Positions 1 through 8,077 are shown, numbered from the stretch's first letter. The stretch: 22,162 nt of DNA from UBA1794 sp964439955 (GCA_964439955.1 CAYTPX010000031.1:1-22162), one strand, 5' to 3'. A program made the numbers and translations. The notes: generated from the letters alone by a model not told the origin.

Positions 1-1125
1 TGTTTGTCGGACACGCTGCCGCCGTAGCCGTCCTCGAAACGCGTGTAATAATGGTCGAACACTGTAGAAAAGTCCATACCATTCTTCAGTGTTTTAAAAT
101 ATTGAACAGTAGCAGACAAATACATATTGTTTTCCTTTGCTTCAGAATGGAGTTTTTCCTGTCCTGTTTCTTGATAATGGTAACTATAATTATTTTTTCC
201 CTTTGCAGCCGAAGCCGTCACATCTTAAATTTGTTTTTGGGCAACCATAAGGTGTAGTTTATCTTTGCAGAAAAGGCATTGTTGTAGGCATCATATGCAT
301 TTTGTGTCGTGGACGACTGTTGCAATATTCCAGTGTATTCTGTATGCCTTGATTTGTTTTCGTATGGTGTATGGGTGTCCGAGAATGTGCCAAGAACAGA
401 TGCACTTTTCTCCCACGTTCGTGTAACGCAGGCTTAGGGCATTTGCAATGTTTTTGTTTTTCCAATATTCGGTTTCCGAGTTTTGGGCAAGCATATTCCC
501 ATTGGCAAAACGATACTGGTTGTCAACTTTTGGCTTGTTGCGCGCAATCCCCCAACCGTTGGAATAAACAAGCGACCAACGGGATTTTTTCCGGACATAG
601 TCGGCAGACGTAAGATATTCCCCATGATTGTAAAGGAAAGATTCCTTGGCTGACAAGTAGACATTTCCGCCATAATCATATTGTATAGTTTTGAAATTCA
701 GCACACCGCCTTTCCCTTGGTATTTTCCTGTCGGATTTCTTTTTATGCAACTCTATGCTCTGTATGTTTTTTGACCGTAAAGCCATTATCTCGTCTGTCG
801 AGACTTCCACACCGTCAATGCATAGCACTACTTCCTGGCCAAGGGATGTGAAAATCTGTTTACTGTCGTATGATATATCCAATCCACTTAGGTTCATGGC
901 ATGAACTAAGTCAAAAGCATTTGCCGAATGGGTCCTTTCTGTTGAAGTAGGTATTATCACAGTATGTGTCGGCGTTTCTGTCTGTTTTTCTGCTGACACA
1001 AGTATTTCTGGAATATCAATAATACGTAAGCTATCTGATTGCGCCTGAACGCCCACTGAAAATCCTATGAATAACGTGAGTTCGAATAAGCCATAAATTA
1101 TTCCTCTGGGGAATAATAGGTACAT
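1..1125 (-). pseudogene. Broken TonB-receptor-like outer-membrane protein gene (5' part, continues past window start)
   Basis: Read on the minus strand, the first segment (1125 down to about 740) has a hydrophobic export signal ending in VQAQ, then a plug-like region (PEILVSAEKQ, VVLCIDGVEV, NIQSIELH) as in Bacteroidetes outer-membrane beta-barrel proteins. Translation continues only by changing frame. At about 740-750 an A-run appears one base too long, and the next frame gives RNPTGKYQGKGGVLNF and barrel-like strands. At about 400-410 another A-run shifts to a frame reading SASVLGTFSDTHTPY and on to a TGA at 218-220. A third shift near 220 gives VTASAAKGKNNYSYHYQ, which runs open to position 1. 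Three shifts in about 1 kb, in DNA AT-richer than the rest, indicate a decayed gene. The native start may have been replaced by the inverted-repeat element over it. The ligand is unknown. A sequencing error is less likely because the rest of the window shows no frame breaks. Confidence 0.8.
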
Positions 1126-1183
1126 AGGGATAAGATATTAAAAGATTATCGCCATGTTTTGATCTTATTTCGAACTCACGTTA
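1072..1183. repeat. 112-bp element bounded by a 19/20-bp inverted repeat, with an inner hairpin
   Basis: The left arm at 1072-1090 and the right arm at 1164-1183 are inverted copies beginning TAACGTGAGTTCGA. They differ only by one A missing from the left arm. Between them lies a perfect 8-bp hairpin (ATTATTCC at 1097-1104, GGAATAAT at 1110-1117). The element covers the 5' end of the broken outer-membrane protein gene, and the left arm is read as part of its signal peptide (LFELTLF). The layout fits a MITE or IS remnant, or an invertible promoter segment. I see no transposase, no clear target duplication and no clear promoter inside, so the type is undecided. Confidence 0.6.
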
Positions 1184-1213
1184 AGCTACACTTCTTCATT
1201 CCCCCATGCCTTG

Positions 1214-3082
1214 TCAAAATGGGAACAACAAGGGCAAGACAAGCACCATGACCACTCCCATGACTATCTGGAGCGGAAGGCCTACCTTCACATAATCGGC
1301 AAATCTATATCCGCCGGCCGACATGACCAACGCATTGGGCGGAGTGGAAAAAGGAGAGGCGAAACACATGCTGGCCGCGATGGCCACGGCAAAAAGGAAA
1401 GCTTGGGGAGCCACGCCGATTTGCAGTGCCGCGCTCATCGCTATCGGCGCGACGAGCACGGCCGTAGCCGTATTACTGATAAACATCGTCAGCAAGGAGG
1501 TCGTGAAATAAATCCCTGCCAAGAGCCAATGCGGGCCATAGTCGCCCAACCCGCTCACCAGATGGGACGACACCCAAGACGAAGCCCCCGTCTTCTCCAA
1601 GGCATTCGACATAGGCAACATGGCGGCAATCAACATGATGCTCTCCCAGTTGATTGTCTTGTAAGCTGCCTCCACATTGCGCAAACAGCCCGTAAGGACC
1701 ATCAACAGTGCCGCCACGATAGCCGCCGTCACCGGTGCAATCGGGATAAAGTCGAACATCATGCAGAACACCATGGCCAGCATAATCAAGGCCGCCACGG
1801 GGGCTTTGTAATCAAGCGTCACCTTGGCCGCCTCTTCCAAGGGCTGCCCCAAGACAACCCATTCGTCCTGTTCTTCCGTCAGGCGGGCAATGTGTTCCCA
1901 AGAACCCTGCACCAAAACCCGGTCGCCCGCATAGAGCTTCACGTCAGCCAAGTTGTCCAACAAATACTCATTCTTATGCTGCACGCCCAGCACATTGACC
2001 CCATACTTTTCGCGGAAACGCGAATCACGCACCGTACAGTTCTGCAAGCGCGAGGTCTGCATCAGGAGCAATTCCGCCACACCGATGTTGTAGAAACCCA
2101 AACTAAGATCCGGCCGTTGGCCTCCTTTCTGCGTCACCTTTTCAGAAAAGATTTCCAATCCCATCTCACCGGAAAACTTCTCCACCTGCTCCGCATTGCC
2201 GTTCACGTAAAGGATATCCCCTGCCTGGAGGCGCGTATTGGAAGAAGCTATTTCCTGGTATACCGACTTCAGCAAGGCCGCACGCAAATCCGTCTTTATC
2301 CTCCGCACCTCCAACACCGACAATCCGTAGCGGCGTTGCACATCGAGTTCGGGAATGGCCTTCCCGATGGCCGAAGAGCCATCGTTTATTTTCAACATCC
2401 ACAGGTCACGATCCAACCCGTACTCCGCAACCAACTCTTTCAGCGACTTGTTGTGGTTTTTCCCCGTTCTGCTGCCATCTTTCTTCTTCGACAAAAACAG
2501 GCGTGTCAATGGATAGAGCACGACAATCCCCACCAACAGGCAAACAATACCCACCGGGGTAAAAGAGAAAAACGTCAGTTGTTCGTATCCTGCCTGCTCC
2601 AAGGCTTCGGCAATCACAAGGTTGGGCGGCGTACCGATGAGCGTCATCATGCCTCCCATGCTGCTGGCAAAAGCCAGAGGCATCAACAAACGGGAGGAAC
2701 TCACGCCCGTGCTGGCCGCCATGCTCACGACTATGGGCAACATCAAGGCTACCGTTCCCGTATTGCTCACGAAGGCACCGATGAAACCCGTGACAAGCAT
2801 GACCAAAAGATACAGCCCCAGTTCGCTGTTGCCCGCCAGCTTCAGCAATTTGCTGCTCATCATCTTGGCCAGCCCGGTCTGGAAAACGGCACCGCCCACA
2901 ACAAATAAGGCCACCATCATGATGACCACCGTATTGGAAAAGCCCGACAAAGCCTCCTCCGGGGTAAGGATACCCGTCAGAAGAAGAGCCGCCAGCGAAC
3001 ACAAAGCCACGACATCCGAGCGCAACCAGCCTTTGACAAAAAAGACTGCTGCGACAAAAAGTATCAATAGGGTTGTCAGCAT
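1214..3082 (-). CDS. SLC13-family (DASS) carrier with two TrkA_C domains
   Basis: Predicted 622-residue inner-membrane carrier of the SLC13/DASS type, which moves anions such as dicarboxylates or sulfate with Na+ or H+. The N-terminal half (about 1-198) and C-terminal half (about 427-622) are hydrophobic multi-span bundles. Each carries the family SNT signature (SNTGT at 106-110, SNTATAV in the second half), and GTPPN is at 150-154. The soluble middle (about 230-405) has two TrkA_C/RCK_C-like modules, each with a LQAGD- or LYAGD-type motif; these usually bind ligands and regulate transport. The start at 3082 (MLTTLLILF) is preferred over a longer open frame because the added 49 residues overlap manC and are not membrane-like. 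The gene begins 11 bp after the manC stop, so the two are probably co-transcribed. The substrate cannot be told from sequence. Confidence 0.88.
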   Translation of the reverse strand: MLTTLLILFVAAVFFVKGWLRSDVVALCSLAALLLTGILTPEEALSGFSNTVVIMMVALFVVGGAVFQTGLAKMMSSKLLKLAGNSELGLYLLVMLVTGFIGAFVSNTGTVALMLPIVVSMAASTGVSSSRLLMPLAFASSMGGMMTLIGTPPNLVIAEALEQAGYEQLTFFSFTPVGIVCLLVGIVVLYPLTRLFLSKKKDGSRTGKNHNKSLKELVAEYGLDRDLWMLKINDGSSAIGKAIPELDVQRRYGLSVLEVRRIKTDLRAALLKSVYQEIASSNTRLQAGDILYVNGNAEQVEKFSGEMGLEIFSEKVTQKGGQRPDLSLGFYNIGVAELLLMQTSRLQNCTVRDSRFREKYGVNVLGVQHKNEYLLDNLADVKLYAGDRVLVQGSWEHIARLTEEQDEWVVLGQPLEEAAKVTLDYKAPVAALIMLAMVFCMMFDFIPIAPVTAAIVAALLMVLTGCLRNVEAAYKTINWESIMLIAAMLPMSNALEKTGASSWVSSHLVSGLGDYGPHWLLAGIYFTTSLLTMFISNTATAVLVAPIAMSAALQIGVAPQAFLFAVAIAASMCFASPFSTPPNALVMSAGGYRFADYVKVGLPLQIVMGVVMVLVLPLLFPF

Positions 3083-3093
3083 AACCTCGGCAC

Positions 3094-4140
3094 TTACTTG
3101 GAAAATTCTTTGATACGTTGTTCCTCTGAGAGCTTGCAGATGAGCAAAGTCCCGTTTTTCTCCGCCACGATGTAGCCTTCCAAGCCCTGAATAACCACCC
3201 GGCGCATCCCGGATACGTGTACAATACAATCACGCGTCTCAAAGAGTTTCACCTCTTGTCCTACGACCACGTTACTCTGCCCGTCGCCACCCAGCTTTTC
3301 GTAGAGAGAACCCCACGTTCCCAAATCGCTCCAACCGAAAGAGGCAGGAAAGACATAGATCCGATCGGATTTCTCCAATATCGCGTAATCCACCGATATG
3401 TTCGGGCAGTCGGCATAAAGGCTATCCACCACCGTTTGCTCCCCGCTCGTGTAGAAAGCAGGCGCCATCTTGTCCATCACCGCGGCTATTTCCGGCTGAT
3501 AACGCCTCATGGCGGCGACAATCGTGCTTGCACGCCAAATAAAAATGCCGGAATTCCAGAAAAAGCGGGGTTGCGCCACATAGGCTTGCGCCGTCGCCAA
3601 GTCCGGTTTCTCCCGGAAGGCCCGCACGGGGCGTATCTCCCCGCCGGTTTCCTCCCCGTCGCCAGCCTCGACATAGCCATATCCCGTCTCCGGGCGTGTC
3701 GGCTTCATCCCGAGCGTCAGGATGCAGTCACGCTCCGCAGTGAAAGCGAGCGACCCGCGAATCACACGCTGGAATTCGGGCACGTCCGCCACCACATGGT
3801 CGGAAGCGGCAACCACGATGTTCGCCTCCGCATCCCTTTGCAAGATTTTCCACGAGACATAAGCCACGCACGGGGCTGTATTGCGCATGCATGGCTCTTT
3901 CAGGATGTTTTCTTCCGGAACGTCCGGCAACTGTGCACGCACGATAGCGGCATAACGTGCGGAAGTCACGACCCAGATACGGGAGGGATCGCAAATCCCC
4001 CGGAAACGGTCAGCCGTCAGTTGCAACAGGGTACGCCCGCACCCCAATACGTCGATAAATTGTTTCGGGCACTCCGGCGTACTCATTGGCCAGAACCGGC
4101 TACCGATTCCGCCCGCCATTATCACTAAATGATTGTTCAT
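3094..4140 (-). CDS. manC: Mannose-1-phosphate guanylyltransferase
   Basis: Cytoplasmic enzyme making GDP-mannose from mannose-1-phosphate and GTP, the precursor of GDP-fucose and of mannose in surface glycans. The 348-residue protein has the nucleotidyltransferase signature at its N terminus (MAGGIGSRFWPMS, followed by PKQF), then EPCMRNTAPC and the FWNSGIFIW motif that shapes the sugar site. The length matches the single-domain form without the phosphomannose isomerase extension. The start MNNHLVIM at 4140 is chosen over an ATG at 4173, because the -7 box at 4183-4190 would leave the upstream ATG with almost no leader. It is the first gene of a likely two-gene unit with the SLC13 carrier. 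That pairing has no obvious metabolic logic. Confidence 0.92.
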   Translation of the reverse strand: MNNHLVIMAGGIGSRFWPMSTPECPKQFIDVLGCGRTLLQLTADRFRGICDPSRIWVVTSARYAAIVRAQLPDVPEENILKEPCMRNTAPCVAYVSWKILQRDAEANIVVAASDHVVADVPEFQRVIRGSLAFTAERDCILTLGMKPTRPETGYGYVEAGDGEETGGEIRPVRAFREKPDLATAQAYVAQPRFFWNSGIFIWRASTIVAAMRRYQPEIAAVMDKMAPAFYTSGEQTVVDSLYADCPNISVDYAILEKSDRIYVFPASFGWSDLGTWGSLYEKLGGDGQSNVVVGQEVKLFETRDCIVHVSGMRRVVIQGLEGYIVAEKNGTLLICKLSEEQRIKEFSK

Positions 4141-4182
4141 GTTTGTCGTCGTCTGTAAGCTATTTTGAGTCATCTTTGCTTA

Positions 4183-4215
4183 CAAAGGTAAGGCTTTATT
4201 CCCTTCATCTCCAAA
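4183..4215 (-). promoter_or_regulatory. Bacteroidetes-type promoter of manC
   Basis: On the minus strand, TTTG (4212-4215) lies 21 bp upstream of TACCTTTG (4183-4190), matching the -33/-7 consensus of the Bacteroidetes primary sigma factor. Transcription should begin around 4176, leaving about 35 nt before the ATG at 4140. Confidence 0.7.
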
Positions 4216-4221
4216 TAAGGC

Positions 4222-4350
4222 GCAGTGCTTTTTCCGAAATGAAAGCCTTTTTCCGAAATATGGCGGACTTTCGGGGTGGAAAAGTGCAAAGCCCCGACCC
4301 GAAAAACGGCAAGGCTTTTCCCGAAAAGGGGCAGGGCTTTCCGCCACAAG
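4222..4350. repeat. Degenerate ~22-bp tandem repeat, copy A (about 6 units)
   Basis: Units begin at about 4222, 4241, 4263, 4286, 4309 and 4331, so the spacing is mostly 22-23 bp. The best unit (4309-4330) starts GCAAGGC, has TTTTCCC and GAAAA in the middle and ends in a G-run. Other units vary on this theme. The array runs from just upstream of the manC promoter to the stop codon of the aldo/keto reductase gene at 4352. The same unit recurs at about 7097-7205 and 12201-12313. Function unknown. Confidence 0.6.
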
Positions 4351-4351
4351 C

Positions 4352-5521
4352 CTACTGTACCTGGCTCTGTTGCTCGGCATTATAGCGGTCGCCGGCCACA
4401 GGGATTTCCGACACCGCCTCTTCCATCTCCTTCCATTCCTCCGGGGCAAGCCTGAAATCCAGCGTCCGCAAGTTCTCCTCCAGATGGGACAGTTTAGTCG
4501 TACCCGGAATGGGGACAATCCAAGAGGCCTTCTGCAAGAGCCACCCGAGCGCAAGCTGCGCCGAGGTCATGCCCCGCTCCCTCCCGAAGCGCTGCAGGAC
4601 ATTTACGATACGGTAGTTCGCACGCATCGCCTCGGGCGTAAAGCGAGGCAACGTGGGTCGGTTATCGTTGTCCGGGTCAAATTGCGTGTATTCGTTAAGG
4701 TCGCCACCGAGAAAACCGCGGTTCATCGGGCTGTACGGGACAAAGCCGATGCCCAGTTCGCGGCAAACGTCGAGCACGCCGTTTGTTTCCACGTCGCGAT
4801 GCATCAGATGGTATTCGCTCTGGATGGCCGTGAGCGGACAAATGGCGTGCGCCCGCCGTATGGTGTCGGCATTGACTTCACACATGCCCCAATGCTGCAC
4901 CTTGCCCTCGTCCATTAGCTCCTGGATCGTCCCGGCAACCTCCTCTACCGGCGTATTGCGGTCGAAGCGGTGTTGGTAAAACATCGAGATGGAATCAATG
5001 CGGAGGCGCTTCAACGAACCCTCGCAATAGCGGCGTATCGTTGCCGGGCTGCTGTCTTGCCGCCCGGTTGCCTTCCCGTCGATTACTTCGTGCCCGAACT
5101 TCGTGGTAACATTTATCTTCCCTTGGAACTCGCCCAGCGCCTCGCCAGCCAATTCCTCATTGCCCAATGGCCCATAGATGATGGCCGTGTCAAACAGCGT
5201 GACACCCCGCTCCACCGCTTCGTGCAGCAGACGGATACACTGCTTACGGCCGGGATGCCAGCTCCGGTTGTAGGACATGCCCATCACGCCAAACCCCAAT
5301 GCGGAAACCTCAAAAGCTGCCTTCCCAGTCCCCAAGACCCGGTGCGGGATGTTGCCCGCCGTCCCCACGCCGTTGCCCTGCAACCGGGCAGTTTCCCGGG
5401 TTGCCGCCTGCAGCTTATCCAATGGGGGAGCAACGGCCAGCGCCGTGCCAATGGCCGCCGTTGCCTTCAGAAAGCCACGACGGCTAAATTGCTTGTTATT
5501 CGATTCTCCCATGGTTTTCAT
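4352..5521 (-). CDS. Tat-exported aldo/keto reductase
   Basis: NAD(P)H-dependent oxidoreductase of the aldo/keto reductase superfamily, 389 residues. It starts with a twin-arginine signal (SRRGFLKATAA, Arg14-Arg15) followed by a hydrophobic stretch to about residue 38, so it is probably folded in the cytoplasm and exported to the periplasm. The catalytic tetrad is visible: Asp111 and Tyr116 (FDTAIIYGP), Lys141 (VTTKFG) and His184 (YQHRFD). Near the C terminus WIVPIPGTTK fits the cofactor phosphate region. The chosen start overlaps the upstream acetyltransferase stop as ATGA (5518-5521), so translation is probably coupled; an alternative start lies three codons in (5512). The substrate is unknown. 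Related proteins are often annotated simply as aldo/keto reductase. Confidence 0.9.
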   Translation of the reverse strand: MKTMGESNNKQFSRRGFLKATAAIGTALAVAPPLDKLQAATRETARLQGNGVGTAGNIPHRVLGTGKAAFEVSALGFGVMGMSYNRSWHPGRKQCIRLLHEAVERGVTLFDTAIIYGPLGNEELAGEALGEFQGKINVTTKFGHEVIDGKATGRQDSSPATIRRYCEGSLKRLRIDSISMFYQHRFDRNTPVEEVAGTIQELMDEGKVQHWGMCEVNADTIRRAHAICPLTAIQSEYHLMHRDVETNGVLDVCRELGIGFVPYSPMNRGFLGGDLNEYTQFDPDNDNRPTLPRFTPEAMRANYRIVNVLQRFGRERGMTSAQLALGWLLQKASWIVPIPGTTKLSHLEENLRTLDFRLAPEEWKEMEEAVSEIPVAGDRYNAEQQSQVQ

Positions 5522-6087
5522 CCTTTACTCTTTATTTCCTTGACGACCTTCGCCGGATTACCGGCCACGACCACGAGCGGCGGCACAGAACGCGTCACCA
5601 CGCTGTTCGCGCCCACGATAGAGCCATGACCGATGGTCACACCGGGCAATATCGTGGCGTTAATGCCAATCCACACATTATCCTCTATCACAATGGGACG
5701 CCCATAGGTAGCGCTGCGGTTTTCCGGGTTGGGGTCGTGATTGATGGTGATGAGGTTTACCTTGGGCGCGATGAACACCCCGTTGCCCAAGGTGATGCCC
5801 CCGCGGTCGAAGAACGTACACCCTTGCTGAATCCAGCAGCCCTTTCCCATCCGGATATTCTTCCCATAGTCCACATAAAACGGGGGAAGCAGCGTAACCG
5901 AAGGGTCTATTTCCCGCCCGGTTATCTGCTTCAGGTAAGCACGCACCTCCTCCTGTGTATGCCAGCCGGTGTTTAACTCGGAAGCCAGCTTCATCGTTTC
6001 CCAGATGGAGCTGATTAATTTGTCATAGCCCGGTTCGTTGGGCGAAACCATCTCGCCCGACAAATCCTTTTTGAAGATATCATCCAT
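5518..6087 (-). CDS. Sugar O-acetyltransferase, maltose/galactoside acetyltransferase type
   Basis: Left-handed beta-helix acetyltransferase of 189 residues that should transfer acetyl from acetyl-CoA to a sugar hydroxyl, in the Maa/LacA group. An N-terminal helical Mac region (EMVSPNEPGYDKL) is followed by hexapeptide repeats (GKGCWI, GGITLGNGVFI, NVWIGINATILPGVTIGHGSIVGANSVVT). The probable catalytic His is in the ITINHD motif, and the C terminus shows the usual VVAGNPAKVVKEI. The start MDDIFKKD at 6087 is chosen because the extra 12 residues of a longer frame read into the promoter region. The gene lies upstream of, and overlaps by 4 bp, the aldo/keto reductase gene. The acceptor sugar is unknown. 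Confidence 0.9.
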   Translation of the reverse strand: MDDIFKKDLSGEMVSPNEPGYDKLISSIWETMKLASELNTGWHTQEEVRAYLKQITGREIDPSVTLLPPFYVDYGKNIRMGKGCWIQQGCTFFDRGGITLGNGVFIAPKVNLITINHDPNPENRSATYGRPIVIEDNVWIGINATILPGVTIGHGSIVGANSVVTRSVPPLVVVAGNPAKVVKEIKSKG

Positions 6088-6120
6088 AATTACTCTGCAT
6101 ATACCGTTTATAGACAAATG

Positions 6121-6128
6121 CAAAGATA
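6121..6128 (-). promoter_or_regulatory. -7 box for the acetyltransferase-reductase pair
   Basis: TATCTTTG on the minus strand, 33 bp upstream of the acetyltransferase ATG, fits the Bacteroidetes -7 element. No good -33 TTTG is seen at the usual distance. A hairpin at 6131-6154 lies in the spacer, so activation by a regulator such as the adjacent AraC protein is possible. Confidence 0.5.
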
Positions 6129-6130
6129 GG

Positions 6131-6154
6131 GCAAAGCCTTAAAGACGGCTTTGC
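6131..6154. terminator. Hairpin between araC-type gene and acetyltransferase gene
   Basis: GCAAAGCC (6131-6138) and GGCTTTGC (6147-6154) form a perfect 8-bp inverted repeat around an 8-nt loop. It lies about 30 bp after the stop of the AraC gene and 3 bp upstream of the -7 box of the next gene. It may be a weak terminator or a dyad operator; there is no long T-run. Confidence 0.4.
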
Positions 6155-6184
6155 CTGAAGGCTCAACTTGTTTTGCCAGCAGGC

Positions 6185-7009
6185 TCATGCGGAATGGATC
6201 TGCGCGGGGGAACAGCCATACAAATCCTTATACGCTTTCGAGAAATGAGAAAGGTTCTTAAACCCTACGGCATAGCAAATGTCCGTTACCTTTCCCTTCT
6301 TGGCACAGATGAGCTGGTGGGCGGCCTGCAAACGACGGCGGACAATCCATTTACGCGGGGGAAGGTCGCTGATTTTGGCAAAGTCCCGCTTGAATGTCGC
6401 CAAGCTTCTCCCCGTATAGCTTGCAATTTCTGCCATTGAGAGGTCGTACATATAATTTTCGTTCAGGTAGTCCAGTATATCAATCTTCCATGGTTCGACA
6501 AAGTCGAACAACGAAGCGTACAGGCTCTTGTCCGTATTGAGCAAGACATACAACCCCTCCGTCATTTTCAGCTTCAGGACCTCCTCGGAAGGTTTCGTCC
6601 CCGAATCGAAATACGGGATGATGGACTCAAACAAGCTCCGTATGTCGGGACGTTCGCGCGGCAAAAGATACAGGCTGTCCTTGCCCCGCCCCGCCACTTC
6701 CGACAGTCCTTCCTTGCCCAACCTGTGGTAGGATTCGCGAAGAAAGGAACGGGAAAACTTCAATACGACGGAACGGTACGGCTGCCCGTCCCTTACCCGT
6801 TTCTGCAACCACATCCTGTTATCCCGGCGCATGAAGGCGCAATCGCCCGCATGGAGGAGCGTTTTCTTCCCATGGTCGTCTATCTCCAAAGAACCCGAGC
6901 ACAGGTAAATGAGGGTATGCTCCCTGTTTTCATGCGCACAGCCCCGCTCATCTGTGAAATAACTTGCAATGAGCACATTTGAACAATCGAAAACATCCAG
7001 CTTTTCCAT
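6185..7009 (-). CDS. AraC-family transcriptional regulator
   Basis: DNA-binding regulator of 274 residues. The N-terminal half is a cupin-like sensing domain (LIYLCSGSLEIDDHG, LLHAGDCAFM). The C-terminal 100 residues (about 172-274) contain the two helix-turn-helix motifs of the AraC/XylS family: MAEIASYTGRSLATFKRDF, then VTDICYAVGFKNLSHFSKAY ending in the usual YGCSPAQ. It lies in the same direction directly upstream of the acetyltransferase/reductase pair, which makes that pair its most likely target, but this is only inferred from position. The inducer is unknown. Confidence 0.92.
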   Translation of the reverse strand: MEKLDVFDCSNVLIASYFTDERGCAHENREHTLIYLCSGSLEIDDHGKKTLLHAGDCAFMRRDNRMWLQKRVRDGQPYRSVVLKFSRSFLRESYHRLGKEGLSEVAGRGKDSLYLLPRERPDIRSLFESIIPYFDSGTKPSEEVLKLKMTEGLYVLLNTDKSLYASLFDFVEPWKIDILDYLNENYMYDLSMAEIASYTGRSLATFKRDFAKISDLPPRKWIVRRRLQAAHQLICAKKGKVTDICYAVGFKNLSHFSKAYKDLYGCSPAQIHSA

Positions 7010-7035
7010 ATTCCACTTTTCCGGTTATCCGGCAG

Positions 7036-7043
7036 CAAAGATA
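7036..7043 (-). promoter_or_regulatory. -7 box of the AraC-type regulator gene
   Basis: TATCTTTG on the minus strand, 26 bp upstream of the ATG. No -33 TTTG is seen at the usual spacing. Confidence 0.5.
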
Positions 7044-7096
7044 CGATATCCCGCGAGAGCCCGTTTGCCAGCCGCCCCATTTTTTCCTCCCCCCTA

Positions 7097-7205
7097 CGGA
7101 GTCAAAAAAGGGAAAGGCGCAAGGCTTCGTCCGGGAAACGGCGGCCCTTCCATGGAAAACCGCAAGGGCTTTTCCACAAAAGGCCCTGCCCGGCTTCCGC
7201 TCCCC
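7097..7205. repeat. Degenerate ~22-bp tandem repeat, copy B (about 4-5 units)
   Basis: Clear units begin at 7119, 7141, 7162 and 7183 (spacing 22, 21, 21 bp), with a weaker one before them at about 7097. Units 7119-7140 (GCAAGGCTTCG, then GGGAAACG) and 7162-7182 (GCAAGGGCTTTTCC, then ACAAAAG) match the unit of copy A in the same plus-strand orientation. One unit contains TTTTCCACA, which resembles a DnaA box, probably by chance. Confidence 0.6.
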
Positions 7206-7274
7206 ACGGACGAAATTGGTCCACAAAATTATGCCATTAGTCTATTTTCCGACCCGCTTCTCCCGGAAAAACAC

Positions 7275-7282
7275 TACTTTTG
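7275..7282 (+). promoter_or_regulatory. -7 box of the DUF4923-type lipoprotein gene
   Basis: TACTTTTG 43 bp upstream of the ATG at 7326. A TTTT at 7245-7248 is too far upstream to be a regular -33 element. Confidence 0.5.
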
Positions 7283-7325
7283 CAATGTTTTATAAAACAA
7301 ACATTCAACTAAAACCCTAGCAATC

Positions 7326-7991
7326 ATGGAAAAATCAACCATTTTCGCTTTCGTTGCCACGGCGTCGCTTGCGCTTTCCTCCTGTGGCAGCATGGGCAAC
7401 TTGGGGCAGCAGGCTTCATCATCCTCCTCCTCGTCCACCACTTCCACTTCCTCTTCTTCCAGCACGACTTCCTCGCTCTTGGGAAGCGCCCTCAGCGCCT
7501 TGCTGGGCAACTCGAACTCCTTGGAGGAATCCGACCTCATCGGGACATGGAAGTACAGCGCCCCCGACTGCCGCTTCGAAGACGAGAACCTGCTGAAGCA
7601 AGCCGGAGGGGAAATCGCCGCCCAACAAGTGGAGAGCAAACTGAGCGAATTGTTTGAGAAGTACGGCTTCACGGGAAGCTCCGTTTCCGTCACTTTCGAA
7701 GAAGGCGGCACATGCCAGTTTACCGCCTCAGGGCACTCGGCCTCCATGAAGTACACCTTCGACGAGGACAGCCGCACCCTCTCGTTCACCGGCGCACTGG
7801 GGCTGGCCAACTTCAGCGCCACGGCTTGCAAATCCTCGAGCAGCAAACTAAGCCTGCTCTTCGACAGCGACAAACTCCTCTCGCTCATTTCGCTCATAGG
7901 CAGCTACAGCAGCAATACTACCGTGCAGTCGCTCAGTTCACTGCTCGGCTCTTACGACGGAATGAAAATAGGCATGGAATTCACGAAGTAA
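7326..7991 (+). CDS. DUF4923-type lipoprotein with Ser-rich linker
   Basis: Predicted 221-residue lipoprotein. The signal peptide ends in a lipobox with Cys20 (LALSSC), so it should be lipid-anchored. A low-complexity Ser/Thr tract (about residues 31-52) follows, then LIGTWKYSAPDCRFEDENLL and a mixed alpha/beta domain with repeated strand motifs (SVTFEEGGTCQF, KYTFDEDSRTLSF). It ends in a hydrophobic helix region and YDGMKIGMEF. This pattern matches the DUF4923 family of Bacteroidales, whose function is unknown. The gene is transcribed alone, with its own -7 box and a downstream bidirectional hairpin. The long minus-strand open frame over it is its complement and is not considered a gene. Confidence 0.85.
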   Translation: MEKSTIFAFVATASLALSSCGSMGNLGQQASSSSSSSTTSTSSSSSTTSSLLGSALSALLGNSNSLEESDLIGTWKYSAPDCRFEDENLLKQAGGEIAAQQVESKLSELFEKYGFTGSSVSVTFEEGGTCQFTASGHSASMKYTFDEDSRTLSFTGALGLANFSATACKSSSSKLSLLFDSDKLLSLISLIGSYSSNTTVQSLSSLLGSYDGMKIGMEFTK

Positions 7992-8018
7992 GCCCTTTCC
8001 TTACTTTTCGGACAAAGA

Positions 8019-8060
8019 GCGCGGTAAGGCATATCCCGTTTGGGAAAAGCCTTACCGCGC
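8019..8060. terminator. Bidirectional hairpin between converging genes
   Basis: GCGCGGTAAGGC (8019-8030) and GCCTTACCGCGC (8049-8060) are perfect 12-bp inverted copies with an 18-nt loop that itself contains CCC/GGG. The hairpin lies between the stop codons of the lipoprotein gene (7991) and the leftward gene ending at 8078. No strong T-run follows on either side. Confidence 0.7.
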
Positions 8061-8077
8061 CTTCATAACTTCGCAAG

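Larger units (their letters stand above)
7010..7325. other. Intergenic region between divergent araC-type and lipoprotein genes
   Basis: 316 bp without a credible gene. It holds the leftward -7 box of the AraC gene (7036-7043), the second copy of the ~22-bp degenerate tandem repeat (about 7097-7205) and the rightward -7 box of the lipoprotein gene (7275-7282). Confidence 0.7.

Noticed and set aside
730..760. Programmed frameshift in the outer-membrane protein gene
   Set aside because: Two further frame breaks and an in-frame stop downstream make decay the simpler explanation.
1211..2908. Long plus-strand open frame (565 codons) opposite the SLC13 carrier
   Set aside because: The product is rich in His, Arg and Gln without any domain. 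It is the complement of a membrane-protein gene that has clear family motifs.
7274..7897. Minus-strand open frame opposite the lipoprotein gene
   Set aside because: Low-complexity complement of the Ser-rich coding sequence. The plus strand has a lipobox, a promoter and a terminator.
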